This document shows, in pieces, positions 45,377 through 55,753 of a stretch of 64,000 nt of DNA. The notes beneath the pieces were generated by a model, which saw only the letters and a program-made list of their open reading frames with translations, was not told the origin of the DNA and searched no databases. Origin of the DNA: Ruegeria halocynthiae (GTDB lineage Bacteria; Pseudomonadota; Alphaproteobacteria; Rhodobacterales; Rhodobacteraceae); the NCBI RefSeq assembly GCF_000743705.1, contig NZ_JQEZ01000002.1, positions 554,862 through 618,861 of the forward strand, read 5' to 3'. A program made the translations under genes and the position numbers. Within the stretch, counting starts at the first letter, position 1; every line of letters starts with the position of its first letter.

Positions 45377-47725
45377 TCACGAGAATTTATAGTCGCGCGG
45401 GAAGCCGTAGGGCGGTTTTTTCCCGACACTGGCGCGTTTGGACAGCCATTGCGACAAGTCCGCCTCATGCCGGGTTTTGTCGCCACCCATGGACCATTTC
45501 AGACCTTCGTTCCAGTCGAAAGTGGTGATGTCGGACAACCCGCCATCCAGCTCCAGCGTGCCCTGACGCCCACGGGCCATGTTGTATTTCTGCAAGCGCA
45601 CACCCTTACCACGGGTCATCTCGGGCAGTTCGTCGACCGGGAAGACCAGAAACTTGCCGTTCTGGGACACCACGGCCACGTGGTCGCCCCCAACCGGTTT
45701 ACAGATCATCGCGGTCTCGTCACCTTTGACATTCAACACCTGCTTGCCGTTGCGGGTCTGGGCCAGCACCTCATCTTCGGGCACCATAAAGCCGTTGCCC
45801 GCATCCGAGGCCACCAGCAGTTTGCGCCCCGGCTTGTGGATCAGGATGTCAATGATCTGCGCCTCGTTCGGCAGATCGACCATCAGGCGCAGCGGCTCAC
45901 CCATCCCCCGCCCACCGGGCATATTGGCGGCGCTGAGCGTGTAGAACCGCCCGTTCGAGGCAAACACCAGCAACCGGTCGGTGGTTTCCGCGTGGAAGAT
46001 GAAACGCGGGCCGTCGCCGTCCTTGAACTTCAACTCGCGCTTCAGGTCGATATGGCCGGTCATGGCACGTATCCAACCCATCTGAGAGCAGACCACCGTG
46101 ATCGGTTCCTTGTCGATCATCGCCTCAAGCGGCACTTCTTCGACGTTGCCCGCCTCGGCGAATTGGGTGCGGCGTGCGCCGCCTTCGTAATCCTTGCCAA
46201 ACGTCTTTTTGGTCTCTTTCAGTTGCTCGGCGATACTGTCCCATTGCAGGCCCTCGTCAGCCAGCAGATCCTCAAGGTTGGCGCGTTCTTCCATCAGCGC
46301 GTCACGCTCACGGACAAGTTCCATTTCCTCAAGACGCCGCAAAGACCGCAGACGCATGTTGAGAATTGCGTCGACCTGAACCTCGGACAGCTCGCCTTCG
46401 CCCGGCTTGGGCGAGACATAGTCAGCCTCGTTGGTGGCGCGGACGTGGTCGATGCCCCAATCCTCGCGCATCAGCGCGGCTTTAGGGTCGTCGTCGTAAC
46501 GGATGATGTCGATCACGCGATCCAGATTGAGAAAGGCAACGATGAAACCTTCCAGCACTTCCAGACGATGATCAATCTTCGCCATGCGATGGCGCGAGCG
46601 GCGCAGCAGCACCTCTTGCCGGTGATCAAGGAAGGCGCGCAGCACTTCTTTCATCGAACAGACCTTGGGTGTCACCCCGTCGATCAGCACGTTCATGTTC
46701 AGGCTGAACCGTACCTCAAGGTCCGAGTTGCGGTAGAGCATCCCCATCAGCACCTCGGGGTCCACATTCTTGGAACGCGGCTCAAGGATCAGGCGAACGT
46801 CATCGGCGGATTCGTCGCGCACATCGGCAAGGATCGGGATTTTCTTGGTCTGGATCAGTTCGGCGATCTTTTCGATCAGCTTGGATTTCTGAACCTGATA
46901 AGGAATCTCGGTGACGATGATCTGCCATTGGCCGCGGCCCAGATCCTCGACCTCGTACTTACAGCGCAGGCGGAAGCTGCCGCGTCCGGTGCGATAGGCC
47001 TGTGCGATGTTCTCGGGCGGCTCAACAATCACGCCACCGGTCGGGAAATCCGGGCCGGGGACATAGTTCAGCAATGTATCGTCGCGCGCATCCGGCGCCT
47101 TGATCAGATGCAGACAGGCATCGCATAGCTCCGAGATGTTGTGCGGCGGAATATTGGTCGCCATGCCCACCGCGATACCGCTGGACCCGTTCGCCAACAG
47201 GTTCGGGAACTGCGCAGGCAGCACGACCGGTTCAGTCAGCGTGCCATCATAGTTGTCGCGGAAATCGACGGCGTCCTCGTTCAGACCCTCAAGCAGCGCT
47301 TCGGCCACGATGGTCATCCGCGCCTCGGTGTACCGCGAGGCGGCCGGGTTATCACCGTCGATATTGCCAAAGTTCCCCTGACCGTCGACCAGCGGGTAAC
47401 GCACGTTGAAATCCTGCGCCAGACGCGCCATCGCGTCGTAAATCGCGGCATCGCCATGCGGGTGATAGTTACCCATCACGTCGCCCGAAATCTTCGCGGA
47501 TTTACGGAACCCACCGGTTGCGTTCAGCCGCAGCTCGCGCATCGCGTAAAGGATTCGCCGATGCACCGGCTTCAGACCATCCCGCGCATCGGGCAACGCC
47601 CGGTGCATGATGGTGGACAGCGCATAGGTCAGATAGCGTTCGCCAATCGCGCGGCGCAGCGGCTCGGCTATCTCGCCCCCATTGCCGGGGGCCTCCATGT
47701 TGGGGTCGTCTATCGTATCGTTCAT
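45377..47725 (-). CDS. parC: DNA topoisomerase IV subunit A
   Basis: 782 residues. The catalytic core has [21 protein letters not shown] near the N-terminus and [11 protein letters not shown] with the active tyrosine. The C-terminal beta-pinwheel lacks the GyrA box and shows [11 protein letters not shown], so ParC rather than GyrA. It decatenates chromosomes with ParE. ATG at 47723-47725; an in-frame start at 47746 adds seven residues. Confidence 0.95.
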   Translation of the reverse strand: MNDTIDDPNMEAPGNGGEIAEPLRRAIGERYLTYALSTIMHRALPDARDGLKPVHRRILYAMRELRLNATGGFRKSAKISGDVMGNYHPHGDAAIYDAMARLAQDFNVRYPLVDGQGNFGNIDGDNPAASRYTEARMTIVAEALLEGLNEDAVDFRDNYDGTLTEPVVLPAQFPNLLANGSSGIAVGMATNIPPHNISELCDACLHLIKAPDARDDTLLNYVPGPDFPTGGVIVEPPENIAQAYRTGRGSFRLRCKYEVEDLGRGQWQIIVTEIPYQVQKSKLIEKIAELIQTKKIPILADVRDESADDVRLILEPRSKNVDPEVLMGMLYRNSDLEVRFSLNMNVLIDGVTPKVCSMKEVLRAFLDHRQEVLLRRSRHRMAKIDHRLEVLEGFIVAFLNLDRVIDIIRYDDDPKAALMREDWGIDHVRATNEADYVSPKPGEGELSEVQVDAILNMRLRSLRRLEEMELVRERDALMEERANLEDLLADEGLQWDSIAEQLKETKKTFGKDYEGGARRTQFAEAGNVEEVPLEAMIDKEPITVVCSQMGWIRAMTGHIDLKRELKFKDGDGPRFIFHAETTDRLLVFASNGRFYTLSAANMPGGRGMGEPLRLMVDLPNEAQIIDILIHKPGRKLLVASDAGNGFMVPEDEVLAQTRNGKQVLNVKGDETAMICKPVGGDHVAVVSQNGKFLVFPVDELPEMTRGKGVRLQKYNMARGRQGTLELDGGLSDITTFDWNEGLKWSMGGDKTRHEADLSQWLSKRASVGKKPPYGFPRDYKFS

Positions 47726-47925
47726 ATATGATGTGATACGCCGCAAGCGCGCTTTGGTAAAGCAAGCAGCGCATATTTAGCTGGGGACAAGTCGCGCTTT
47801 TTGCAACAGGGGGAGACAACCCCCCGATTTCCCCCGTCTTTCGACTCAGTCCAGGAAATATGGTATCCTGACTGAATTAGACTGCTGCCTATTTCTTGTT
47901 TCTTGCGATTACCGGGGGATGCGCC

Positions 47926-48531
47926 ATGACGCGCCTTATTGTTATGACTTTCGCCGCACTGGGTTGGTGCTTTTACGTAGTAAGCGACGGGCCGAATTTC
48001 GAACCGCGTGGCCTGCGCGCCGAGCAACCTGTACGTGTTGCCGCAACTCCGAAACCGGCGCCACCTGCATCCACACAGGCCCGGGATCTGGTGACCAACG
48101 TTGCCCTGCGCACCCCATTGACGCGTGTGGAAACGGAAACCACCCCAACAGAAGACGCCGCAGCAGCAGTACCTGTGCCGGCCAACCTGGAAGGGTTTTC
48201 CGGCCTGACGGCGTTTGACGATCAGGCCGCCAGCATAACGCTTGCCTCGCTTGAGGACGGCGTGGCCGGGCTGCAACAGACCGTTTTGGATGTTCAGGAT
48301 CAGACCACCGAAGTCTTTGAACCCAAGAAAGACATCCGCGAGATTACCGGAACCCGCGTCAACGTCCGTGACGGGCCGGGCACCATCTATCCCATCATCG
48401 GCAAGGTGGCCATCGGCCAAAAGGTCGAGGTTCTGAGCGAATCCGGAACCGGCTGGCTGCGCCTGCGCGTGTTGCCTGCGCAACAGGTCGGATGGATTTC
48501 GGCGTCACTGGTCCAAAAAACTGCAAACTGA
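47926..48531 (+). CDS. SH3-domain-containing exported or membrane-anchored protein
   Basis: 201 residues. A short N-terminal hydrophobic segment (LIVMTFAALGWCFYVV) anchors or exports it. A low-complexity Ala/Pro/Thr linker follows, and the last 65 residues are a bacterial SH3 domain: TGTRVNVRDGPGTIYPIIGKV and VGWISASLV. Such domains bind peptidoglycan or proteins in the envelope. The ATG at 47926 has GGGGG eight bases upstream. Confidence 0.82.
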   Translation: MTRLIVMTFAALGWCFYVVSDGPNFEPRGLRAEQPVRVAATPKPAPPASTQARDLVTNVALRTPLTRVETETTPTEDAAAAVPVPANLEGFSGLTAFDDQAASITLASLEDGVAGLQQTVLDVQDQTTEVFEPKKDIREITGTRVNVRDGPGTIYPIIGKVAIGQKVEVLSESGTGWLRLRVLPAQQVGWISASLVQKTAN

Positions 48532-48557
48532 CGTCGTGGTGTCATTGTCCTGACCCG

Positions 48558-48584
48558 AACCTGACCATAGCTTCAACTCAGGTT
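48558..48584. promoter_or_regulatory. Inverted repeat in front of the SDR gene
   Basis: AACCTGA (48558-48564) and TCAGGTT (48578-48584) form a 27-bp dyad ending 16 bases before the ATG at 48601. It could be an operator or a leader hairpin. Confidence 0.35.
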
Positions 48585-48600
48585 CAGCTTCAGGAAGATC

Positions 48601-49428
48601 ATGCAGAAAACCATTCTTATCACCGGCTGCTCATCCGGCATTGGCCTTGACGCAGCTCATGGAATGCGTGCGCGCGGTTGGCGGGTGTTTGCATCCTGCC
48701 GCCAGCAACGCGATTGCGACCGGCTGCGGGCGCAGGGCTTTGAAAGCCCCCGAATTGACTATACCGATTCCGGCAGCATCACCCAGGGGCTGGCCGAAGT
48801 GCTGGAGGCCACAGGCGGCACGCTGGACGCGTTATTCAACAATGGTGCGCACGGCCTGCCCGGCGCGGTCGAGGATTTGCCGACCGACGGTCTGCGTCAG
48901 ATATTTGAGGCCAATTTTTTTGGCTGGCACGAGCTGACCCGGCAGGTGATACCGATCATGCGGGCGCAGGGACATGGGCGAATCGTGCAGAATTCATCCG
49001 TGCTGGGCCTGGTGGCTTTTCCTTGGCGCGGTGCCTATGTGGCAACGAAATACGCGATCGAAGGGCTGACGGACACGTTGCGCCTGGAACTGGCGGATAC
49101 CGACATCAAGGTCATCCTGATCGAACCCGGCCCGATCACATCGAAAATCCGCGTAAACTCGATCCCCCACTTCGAGCGTTACATCAACTGGCAGAACTCG
49201 GCCCTGCGCGAACGGTATGAGACGTCCTTGTTGAAAAGGCTGTACGAATCCTCAGGGCCGGACAAATTCGAACTGCCCGCCTCGGCCGTGACCGACAAGT
49301 TGGCCCATGCGGTCGAATCGAAACGGCCCCGCCCGCGGTACTATGTGACAACGCCGACCTATATCGCCGGATGGCTGCGCCGGATCCTGCCGACCCGCAC
49401 CATCGACCGCATCCTTTCGGACGTCTGA
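48601..49428 (+). CDS. Short-chain dehydrogenase/reductase
   Basis: 275 residues. Cofactor motif TGCSSGIG at 8-15, NNGAHG near 80 in place of NNAG, catalytic Ser132/133, Tyr146 and Lys150 (GAYVATKYAIEG). The C-terminal 60 residues (KRPRPRYYVTTPTYIAGWLRRILPT) suggest a membrane-associated or lipid-type substrate as in retinol or steroid-like SDRs. The substrate is unknown. Confidence 0.9.
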   Translation: MQKTILITGCSSGIGLDAAHGMRARGWRVFASCRQQRDCDRLRAQGFESPRIDYTDSGSITQGLAEVLEATGGTLDALFNNGAHGLPGAVEDLPTDGLRQIFEANFFGWHELTRQVIPIMRAQGHGRIVQNSSVLGLVAFPWRGAYVATKYAIEGLTDTLRLELADTDIKVILIEPGPITSKIRVNSIPHFERYINWQNSALRERYETSLLKRLYESSGPDKFELPASAVTDKLAHAVESKRPRPRYYVTTPTYIAGWLRRILPTRTIDRILSDV

Positions 49429-49508
49429 GGCGAAATTACCCGTTCGCTTTTCAGGCCCATAAGGCTAGATGATAGGCCAAGGAAATAAGAAATGCGGACG
49501 GTGTGCTC

Positions 49509-49712
49509 ATGGACCTTTTGATGGTCGTTTTGCTGTTGGCCATGGCGGCGGTTGTCGTCGTGCTGGCGATTGGCATCTTCAACTTCGGCAAAAGCGGCAA
49601 GTCCGCTGCCGTGAAAAGCAACAAGATGATGCAATTGCGCATCCTGTTTCAGTTCATAGCCGTGGTGCTGATCGTGCTCTACGTCTGGCTGCGCGGACAA
49701 GGAGGTCAGTAA
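49509..49712 (+). CDS. Twin-transmembrane-helix small protein (HIG1-like)
   Basis: 67 residues with two hydrophobic helices (residues about 2-24 and 46-63) joined by a basic loop containing KMMQLRILFQF. The Arg-x-x-x-Gln pattern is typical of HIG1-type proteins, whose mitochondrial relatives bind cytochrome oxidase. It ends directly before the adenosyltransferase ATG, so the two are coupled. Confidence 0.8.
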   Translation: MDLLMVVLLLAMAAVVVVLAIGIFNFGKSGKSAAVKSNKMMQLRILFQFIAVVLIVLYVWLRGQGGQ

Positions 49713-50285
49713 ATGGTCGTACTCAACAAGATTTACACCCGCACTGGCGACGACGGGAAAACGGCGCTGGGCAATGGTGAACGGGTTGCCAAGTATTCCG
49801 GCCGTGTGGCCGCCTATGGCACGGTCGACGAATTGAACGCCTTTGTTGGCGTGGCCCGCACCGAGGCCGAAGGCGACGTCGAAACCGCCCTGTCACGCAT
49901 CCAAAATGATCTGTTCGATCTGGGGGCCGATTTTTGCCGCCCGGAAATGGAAAAGGATGCCGAGGCGGATTATCCGCCGCTGCGTATCATTCCGGCCCAG
50001 ATCGACCGGCTGGAAGCGGAAATTGACGCAATGAATGAAACGCTGGAGCCACTGCGCAGTTTCATCCTGCCCGGCGGCTCGCGTCTGGCAGCGCAACTGC
50101 ATGTCTGCCGGACTGTCTCGCGCCGGGCCGAACGGCTGGCGGTCGAGCTGACCAACATGGAACCCGTCAATGTGGTTGCAGTGAAATACCTCAACCGTCT
50201 GAGCGACTGGTTTTTCGTGGCTGCCCGGTGCGCCAATGAAAACGGGACGGCGGATGTGTTGTGGGTTCCCGGCGCAAACCGCTAG
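49713..50285 (+). CDS. Cob(I)alamin adenosyltransferase, PduO type
   Basis: 190 residues. IYTRTGDDGKTALGNGERVAK binds ATP, YGTVDELNAFVG follows, and the C-terminal SRRAERLAVEL and NRLSDWFF blocks hold the corrinoid and ATP contacts. It makes adenosylcobalamin. It starts at the base after the small membrane protein's stop. Confidence 0.95.
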   Translation: MVVLNKIYTRTGDDGKTALGNGERVAKYSGRVAAYGTVDELNAFVGVARTEAEGDVETALSRIQNDLFDLGADFCRPEMEKDAEADYPPLRIIPAQIDRLEAEIDAMNETLEPLRSFILPGGSRLAAQLHVCRTVSRRAERLAVELTNMEPVNVVAVKYLNRLSDWFFVAARCANENGTADVLWVPGANR

Positions 50286-50470
50286 GAAATCGGCGGCCAA
50301 GCAATATTCTTGCTCTCCGTTGCGTCAAAAATTACGAAACGCGACGTCTCAAGTTCATGTCATGACGATTTTGCCCTGTTGTCGCACGGGCGGAGACGCT
50401 ATTGAGGCCACCGAGAGCATTGGTGGAGTCGCAACGCGGCTTGCCGTTTTTGTAAGGAGCGTACGCAAAA

Positions 50471-51229
50471 ATGAAGGTACTTGTGCCTGTCAAACGCGTG
50501 ATCGACTATAACGTGAAAGTTCGCGTCAAAGCGGACGGCAGCGGTGTTGATCTCGCCAATGTCAAAATGTCGATGAACCCATTCGACGAAATTGCCGTCG
50601 AAGAGGCCATTCGCCTGAAAGAAGCCGGCAAAGCGGACGAAGTCATCGCCGTGTCGATCGGTGTCAAGCAGTCGCAGGAAACCCTGCGGACCGCATTGGC
50701 TATGGGCGCAGACCGCGCCATTCTGGTGATCGCAGCTGACGACGTCCACCAGGACATCGAACCGCTGGCGGTTGCCAAGATTCTGGCCAAAGTGGTCGAG
50801 GAAGAGCAGCCCGGCATCGTGCTGGCTGGCAAGCAGTCGATCGACAACGACATGAACGCCACCGGCCAAATGCTGTCGGCCCTGCTGGGCTGGTCGCAAG
50901 GCACATTCGCCTCTGAGGTTGATATCGAAGGCGACAACGCCAAGATCACCCGTGAGGTTGACGGCGGCCTGCAGACCATCAGCGTCAAGATGCCGACCAT
51001 CGTCACCGTTGACCTGCGTCTGAACGAGCCGCGCTATGCGTCGCTGCCCAACATCATGAAGGCGAAGAAAAAGCCGCTGGACGAGAAGACCGCCGCCGAT
51101 TACGGCGTCGACGTCACACCGCGTCTGGAAGTCGTCAAAACCGAGGAACCTGCCGCACGTGCCGCGGGTATCGTCGTAGGCTCGGTTGACGAGCTGGTCG
51201 AGAAACTCAAAGAAGCGGGGGCTGTGTAA
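50471..51229 (+). CDS. etfB: Electron transfer flavoprotein beta subunit
   Basis: 252 residues beginning [19 protein letters not shown]. It contains [10 protein letters not shown] and [16 protein letters not shown], the AMP-binding and ETF-beta signature regions. With EtfA it carries electrons from acyl-CoA and methylamine-type dehydrogenases to ETF-ubiquinone oxidoreductase. The TAA stop is in a TAATG with the etfA start. AAGGAG precedes the ATG by about 12 bases. Confidence 0.97.
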   Translation: MKVLVPVKRVIDYNVKVRVKADGSGVDLANVKMSMNPFDEIAVEEAIRLKEAGKADEVIAVSIGVKQSQETLRTALAMGADRAILVIAADDVHQDIEPLAVAKILAKVVEEEQPGIVLAGKQSIDNDMNATGQMLSALLGWSQGTFASEVDIEGDNAKITREVDGGLQTISVKMPTIVTVDLRLNEPRYASLPNIMKAKKKPLDEKTAADYGVDVTPRLEVVKTEEPAARAAGIVVGSVDELVEKLKEAGAV

Positions 51230-52158
51230 TGGCTGTACTTCTGCTTGCCGAAGTGAATAACGGCGAACTGGCGATGGACGCCACCGCCAAGGCCGTCAAC
51301 GCCTCAAAGGTACTGGGCGACGTGACCGTCTTGGCCGCTGGCGGTTCTGCCGCTGCGGCTGGTGAGGCTGCCGCCAAGATCGACGGTGTGTCCAAGGTGC
51401 TGGTTGCCGAAGATGCCTCGCTGGGTCACCGCCTGGCGGAATCGACCGCTGCACTGATCGTGGGATTGGCTGATGGCTATGAGCACATCGTGGCACCCGC
51501 GACCACTGACGCCAAGAACGTCATGCCACGCGTGGCCGCGCTGCTGGACGTAATGGTGATCTCGGATGCGTCCGGCGTGGTTGATGGTTCAACCTTCGAG
51601 CGCCCGATTTATGCGGGCAACGCCATCCAGACCGTGAAATCCAACGACGCAAAAAAAGTCGTCACCATCCGGACCGCCAGCTTTGACGCTGCGGGCGAAG
51701 GTGGCTCGGCTGCGGTCGAGACCGTCTCGGTTGGCGACAATCCGGGTCTGTCCGAATGGGTCGAGGACAAGGTTGCTGAAAGCGACCGTCCCGAACTGAC
51801 CTCGGCTGGCGTGGTTGTCTCGGGCGGCCGTGGTGTTGGCTCGGAAGAGGATTTCAAACTGATCGAGACGCTGGCTGACAAGCTGGGCGCCGCCGTTGGC
51901 GCGTCGCGGGCCGCGGTCGATTCGGGCTATGCCCCGAACGACTGGCAGGTCGGTCAGACCGGTAAGGTTGTCGCCCCCGACCTGTATGTCGCTGTCGGCA
52001 TCTCGGGCGCGATCCAGCACCTTGCTGGCATGAAAGACTCCAAGATCATTGTTGCAATCAACAAAGACGAAGAAGCACCGATCTTCCAGGTTGCCGATTT
52101 CGGACTGGTCGCTGACCTGTTCCAGGCGGTGCCGGAACTGACCGAGAAACTCGGCTGA
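51229..52158 (+). CDS. etfA: Electron transfer flavoprotein alpha subunit
   Basis: 309 residues. The FAD domain near the C-terminus shows [36 protein letters not shown] and [16 protein letters not shown]. Overlaps etfB by one base, and a strong terminator follows. Confidence 0.97.
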   Translation: MAVLLLAEVNNGELAMDATAKAVNASKVLGDVTVLAAGGSAAAAGEAAAKIDGVSKVLVAEDASLGHRLAESTAALIVGLADGYEHIVAPATTDAKNVMPRVAALLDVMVISDASGVVDGSTFERPIYAGNAIQTVKSNDAKKVVTIRTASFDAAGEGGSAAVETVSVGDNPGLSEWVEDKVAESDRPELTSAGVVVSGGRGVGSEEDFKLIETLADKLGAAVGASRAAVDSGYAPNDWQVGQTGKVVAPDLYVAVGISGAIQHLAGMKDSKIIVAINKDEEAPIFQVADFGLVADLFQAVPELTEKLG

Positions 52159-52168
52159 TCACAGAACC

Positions 52169-52191
52169 AAGATTTTTCGACGAAAAATCTT
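52169..52191. repeat. Perfect 23-nt palindrome after etfA
   Basis: AAGATTTTTCG-A-CGAAAAATCTT starts 11 bases after the etfA stop. It has no T-run and is followed directly by a second, GC-rich terminator stem. It may be a transcript-end stabiliser or a dispersed palindromic repeat. Confidence 0.6.
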
Positions 52192-52195
52192 GTGG

Positions 52196-52220
52196 GGCCC
52201 GCCAATAGGCGGGCCTTTTT
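52196..52220 (+). terminator. Rho-independent terminator of etfBA
   Basis: GGCCCGCC-AATA-GGCGGGCC followed by TTTTT. The T-run abuts the stop codon of the convergent gene at 52220. Confidence 0.85.
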
Positions 52221-53041
52221 CAATTCAAGTTCCGAACTGATCCTATCAGCATATTCGCAATGGACCTGTGCGTCGCGGGGCCGATCATATGCTCTGCCAG
52301 GGGCTGCTGAAGCGTCCCGAACAATAGATCTTCAAGCTCATCAGATTGCCCCGAAACACACGCATTAACATCCGCGCTGCCGACACAATAAGGGCGCAGG
52401 GCCTCAAGCATCTGATCGGTCACGGAGACACCTGCCTCTTCAACCTGATGTTCCCCGACCATTTGATGCTGAACACGCAGGTGCATCAGGAAAACCGGCA
52501 CTTGCAGTCGGCGAAGGAAGGAACTGATCCGTTTGGCCCAATTCCGGCGCAGCTCTTCCGCCACGACCTCAAAACGCGCGTCTCGAAAACCGCGCAGGCG
52601 GGCCATCAGATGGCGCACGAAATGCACGTCGGTAAAGTCAATCTCGGGGTAGAGATCGACCAGGTTGTCTGTAGGGGCCAGGACCCGATCGTTGCGCCTG
52701 GGGTGGACCCGATAAAAGTGATTCGATTGCCCCAGTACATTCGGCGTTTGCAGAATACACAGCTCGGCCCCGTTCAGCAGGCTGACCAGCCCTTCATCGC
52801 CGCACAGTGCATCGACGCCGCAGAACAAGCTGCCGAAATTCACGCAGCGCTGGCCCAAACGCTCTTCAAGAATTGCGGCAAAGGGGTATTCGACGAAACG
52901 TCCGTGGGTCTCCTCTCCTCCGACGCAGGCCATATATGGCAGGTCCAGCACCCGGCGCGGGCCGCGAAACCACAGTCGCGACCCATCGTATTGACATACG
53001 GCATCCTCGGGTCCCCCCGAGCCTGTTTGATGATAGCTCAT
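52220..53041 (-). CDS. DUF6473-like protein of unknown function
   Basis: 273 residues from the ATG at 53039-53041 (MSYHQTGSG). The N-terminal [37 protein letters not shown] is characteristic (core [11 protein letters not shown] and GGEETHGRF). It resembles a roseobacter family I recall as DUF6473. Function unknown; the GGxET-x-GRF region suggests an SGNH/sulfotransferase-like fold, which I cannot confirm. Divergent from the 3-hydroxybutyryl-CoA dehydrogenase gene. Confidence 0.7.
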   Translation of the reverse strand: MSYHQTGSGGPEDAVCQYDGSRLWFRGPRRVLDLPYMACVGGEETHGRFVEYPFAAILEERLGQRCVNFGSLFCGVDALCGDEGLVSLLNGAELCILQTPNVLGQSNHFYRVHPRRNDRVLAPTDNLVDLYPEIDFTDVHFVRHLMARLRGFRDARFEVVAEELRRNWAKRISSFLRRLQVPVFLMHLRVQHQMVGEHQVEEAGVSVTDQMLEALRPYCVGSADVNACVSGQSDELEDLLFGTLQQPLAEHMIGPATHRSIANMLIGSVRNLN

Positions 53042-53203
53042 AACACTCACCCAATTTTTCACCCGGTTGCCATCTTGCGGTCTTATGTCTTGAGGAATTC
53101 CTAATGTGCGTATTTTAAACAAATTCGTTGGGTTCGCTCCTCTTGCCGCCTGCCCCGAACTACCGATAGTGTCTGAGTAACCGTGATACAGAGGCACCAG
53201 ATT

Positions 53204-54079
53204 ATGGATGTAAAATCAGTCGGAGTAATTGGCGCAGGCCAGATGGGCAACGGCATTGCACATGTGCTGGCCCTGGCGGACTATGACGTGCTGCTGAACG
53301 ACGTAAGCCAAGACGCATTGGACGACGCGATTGCAACGATAGAAGGCAATATGGCGCGCCAGGCCTCACGTGGGAAGATCACCGAAGAGGCCATGCATAC
53401 CGCACTTAGCCGGATCAATACCACGCTGGAGCTGCCGCAGCTGGGTCAGACGGATCTGGTGATCGAGGCCGCCACTGAACGCGAGGCGATCAAGCAGGCG
53501 ATTTTCGAAGACCTGCAACCGCATTTGCTGCCGCATACGATCCTTACATCCAACACCTCGTCGATCTCGATCACCCGACTGGCCAGCCGCACAGACCGGC
53601 CCGAACGGTTCATGGGGTTCCACTTCATGAATCCTGTTCCGGTCATGCAGTTGGTAGAGTTGATCCGCGGCATCGCCACCGACGAAGAGACGTTCAGCGC
53701 GTGCAAAACCGTTGTCGATCGTCTTGGTAAAACCGCTGCCAGCGCCGAGGATTTCCCAGCGTTCATTGTGAACCGCATCCTGATGCCCATGATCAACGAA
53801 GCGGTGTACACCCTGTACGAAGGCGTTGGAAATGTGCGATCCATCGACCAATCCATGAAACTGGGCGCAAATCACCCGATGGGTCCATTGGAACTGGCCG
53901 ATTTCATCGGTCTGGATACCTGCCTTGCCATCATGAATGTGCTGCATGAAGGTCTGGCGGACACCAAATACCGCCCCTGCCCCCTTCTGACCAAATATGT
54001 CGAAGCTGGTTGGCTGGGGCGCAAGACCGAGCGGGGCTTTTATGACTATCGTGGCGAAACCCCTGTTCCGACGCGATAG
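53204..54079 (+). CDS. 3-Hydroxybutyryl-CoA dehydrogenase
   Basis: 291 residues. NAD motif GAGQMGNGIAHVLAL, catalytic region GFHFMNPVPVM, and EDFPAFIVNRILMPMINEAV plus GPLELADFIGLDTCL in the dimerisation domain. It oxidises 3-hydroxybutyryl-CoA in polyhydroxybutyrate and fatty-acid metabolism. The ATG at 53204 is the family start. The etf genes lie upstream, separated by the minus-strand DUF6473-like gene. Confidence 0.95.
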   Translation: MDVKSVGVIGAGQMGNGIAHVLALADYDVLLNDVSQDALDDAIATIEGNMARQASRGKITEEAMHTALSRINTTLELPQLGQTDLVIEAATEREAIKQAIFEDLQPHLLPHTILTSNTSSISITRLASRTDRPERFMGFHFMNPVPVMQLVELIRGIATDEETFSACKTVVDRLGKTAASAEDFPAFIVNRILMPMINEAVYTLYEGVGNVRSIDQSMKLGANHPMGPLELADFIGLDTCLAIMNVLHEGLADTKYRPCPLLTKYVEAGWLGRKTERGFYDYRGETPVPTR

Positions 54080-54135
54080 CGTCAGATAGGCACCCCTCTG
54101 ACCTGCGGCCGGATCGTCAGATCACGGCACGCGGG

Positions 54136-55035
54136 TCAGGATTTCTGGGACGGACCCAAAGCAAGTGTGCGCTTTCTGAGCCATGCCATGAAACCGCGTG
54201 GGTCACGCTCCAAAAGCTGCATATCCTCGTCCGAAACAGGTTCACCGATAACCGGTGATTGGGGTTTGTTGCACGAGCGGACAATTTCATGCAGCAAAAG
54301 CCCCTGCCGCAGGATCGGCGACAGTTTGTTGGCGATCTGATAAGCGCGCGAGTTTCGGCCCGGGAAAAAGATCGGAACAACCTGTGCCCCCGATCGACGG
54401 ATCATTTTCGCGGTAAAGACATTCCACTCACGTTCCTGCGCCGGACCGAACCAATCATCGGATGACATCACAACGCCGGACGGAAACAGGGCAACAACAC
54501 CGCCGTTTTTCAGATGATCCATCGCATTGCCGCGCATTTCCAGCATCTTGGTCTGCGCTTCGGGGTCATGCGGGAATGGTACCGGGATCATGAAGGATGT
54601 CGCCGCTTCATCAAGACCGGTCAGAACCGAGCGCGTCAGGATACGGTAGTCATTGCGCACCTGCCCGATCAGTTCGGCCAGTATCATACCATCGACCATT
54701 CCATGAGGGTGGTTCGCCACCACAACAACCGGGCCTGTTTTCGGAATGCGCGCCATCTGTTCCTGCGGGGTGGTCAGCTTGATGCCCATGACCTCAAGCG
54801 CGCCGCCCCAGAACCGTTGACCGCGATAATATTCGTTCTTCTTCTCGAACTTGTTGACCATACGCAAAATGGTCAGCTTGCCCGTGCACCATTCGATCGC
54901 GCGAATGGCTGTCGAGGTCCAGACGTCATCGAAGGAATTTGCATAGGTCAGCGTTCTACGGTCGTAGATTTCGCCTTCGTCCGCGGCTTTATCTGCCACC
55001 TGGCCTGTCTTGGTTTCGTGCGTGGTTTCCGCCAA
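54136..55035 (-). CDS. Lysophospholipid acyltransferase family protein (PlsC-like)
   Basis: 299 residues. The acyltransferase motif is variant, NHPHGMVDG near residue 109, with the H-x4-D spacing preserved. FPSGVVMSS and VPIFFPGRNSRAYQIANKLS supply motifs III and IV. It may acylate lysophosphatidate or an ornithine- or glutamine-type lyso-lipid. It precedes no obvious partner; HPr is 38 bases upstream on the same strand. Confidence 0.85.
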   Translation of the reverse strand: MAETTHETKTGQVADKAADEGEIYDRRTLTYANSFDDVWTSTAIRAIEWCTGKLTILRMVNKFEKKNEYYRGQRFWGGALEVMGIKLTTPQEQMARIPKTGPVVVVANHPHGMVDGMILAELIGQVRNDYRILTRSVLTGLDEAATSFMIPVPFPHDPEAQTKMLEMRGNAMDHLKNGGVVALFPSGVVMSSDDWFGPAQEREWNVFTAKMIRRSGAQVVPIFFPGRNSRAYQIANKLSPILRQGLLLHEIVRSCNKPQSPVIGEPVSDEDMQLLERDPRGFMAWLRKRTLALGPSQKS

Positions 55036-55073
55036 TTCCTGGTTTTCCCGTTCTTCGTATCGCGGCGGATGTG

Positions 55074-55343
55074 TCAGAAACCTTCGCCGAACTTGTCGTT
55101 CACCAGTGTTTCCACAGCATCAGCCAACGCCTCAGCATCCGGCCCGGACGTCTCGACGTCAATAGTCGTTCCGCGTGACGCTGCCAACATCAAAAGGCCC
55201 ATTATGCTGTCCCCCGACGCAGAAAGCCCGTCCTTGGACACCTCGGCCTGCGCATCGAACCCTTCGACCACCTCGACCAGCTTTGCCGAGGCGCGGGCGT
55301 GCAGGCCCTTTTCATTGATAATTTTCAAGCTTCGGTTGGTCAT
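55074..55343 (-). CDS. ptsH: HPr-family phosphocarrier protein
   Basis: 89 residues. The phospho-accepting His15 is in EKGLHARAS, and Ser46 lies in SASGDSIMGLL, the site expected for HprK. Both regulatory sites are intact. It belongs to a regulatory PTS with the adjacent EIIA and HprK; no sugar permease or enzyme I is in the window. Confidence 0.94.
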   Translation of the reverse strand: MTNRSLKIINEKGLHARASAKLVEVVEGFDAQAEVSKDGLSASGDSIMGLLMLAASRGTTIDVETSGPDAEALADAVETLVNDKFGEGF

Positions 55344-55345
55344 TC

Positions 55346-55753
55346 TTAATCAGTCCGGTCTTCTTCCAACGTCACATTTTGCGCGTTGATATATTTGCGT
55401 CCAGCCTCCATCGCCTGCCGCACCGCATCTCCGATGGGCAGGTGGCGACTTTTAGCCAATTTGATCAACATAGGCAGATTTGCACCGTAAAGGATACGCC
55501 GATCCTGCGGTGCGCAGGCGCGCAGGCTCAGATTCGACGGGCTGCCGCCGAACAGGTCCGTCACCACCACAACGCCGCCGCCCATATCCACGCTGTCGGC
55601 GGCCGCGCAAATCTCGGCCTGCTTCGCATCGCGGTCATGATCGGCCTCGATCGAGATCGCGGCCAGACCCGGCTGTTTTCCGACCACATGCTGCAGGGCT
55701 GCCAGATACTCCTGCGCCAGCCCGCCATGTGCTACGAGTACGATCCCGATCAA
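55346..55753 (-). CDS. PTS EIIA component, mannose family (regulatory)
   Basis: 135 residues. His9 in IVLVAHGGLAQEYL is the phosphorylation site. GGVVVVTDLFGGSPSNL is the second family block. No EIIB, EIIC or EIID gene is near, so it probably signals rather than transports. The start overlaps the rapZ stop by four bases, and HPr starts two bases after its stop. Confidence 0.93.
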   Translation of the reverse strand: MIGIVLVAHGGLAQEYLAALQHVVGKQPGLAAISIEADHDRDAKQAEICAAADSVDMGGGVVVVTDLFGGSPSNLSLRACAPQDRRILYGANLPMLIKLAKSRHLPIGDAVRQAMEAGRKYINAQNVTLEEDRTD

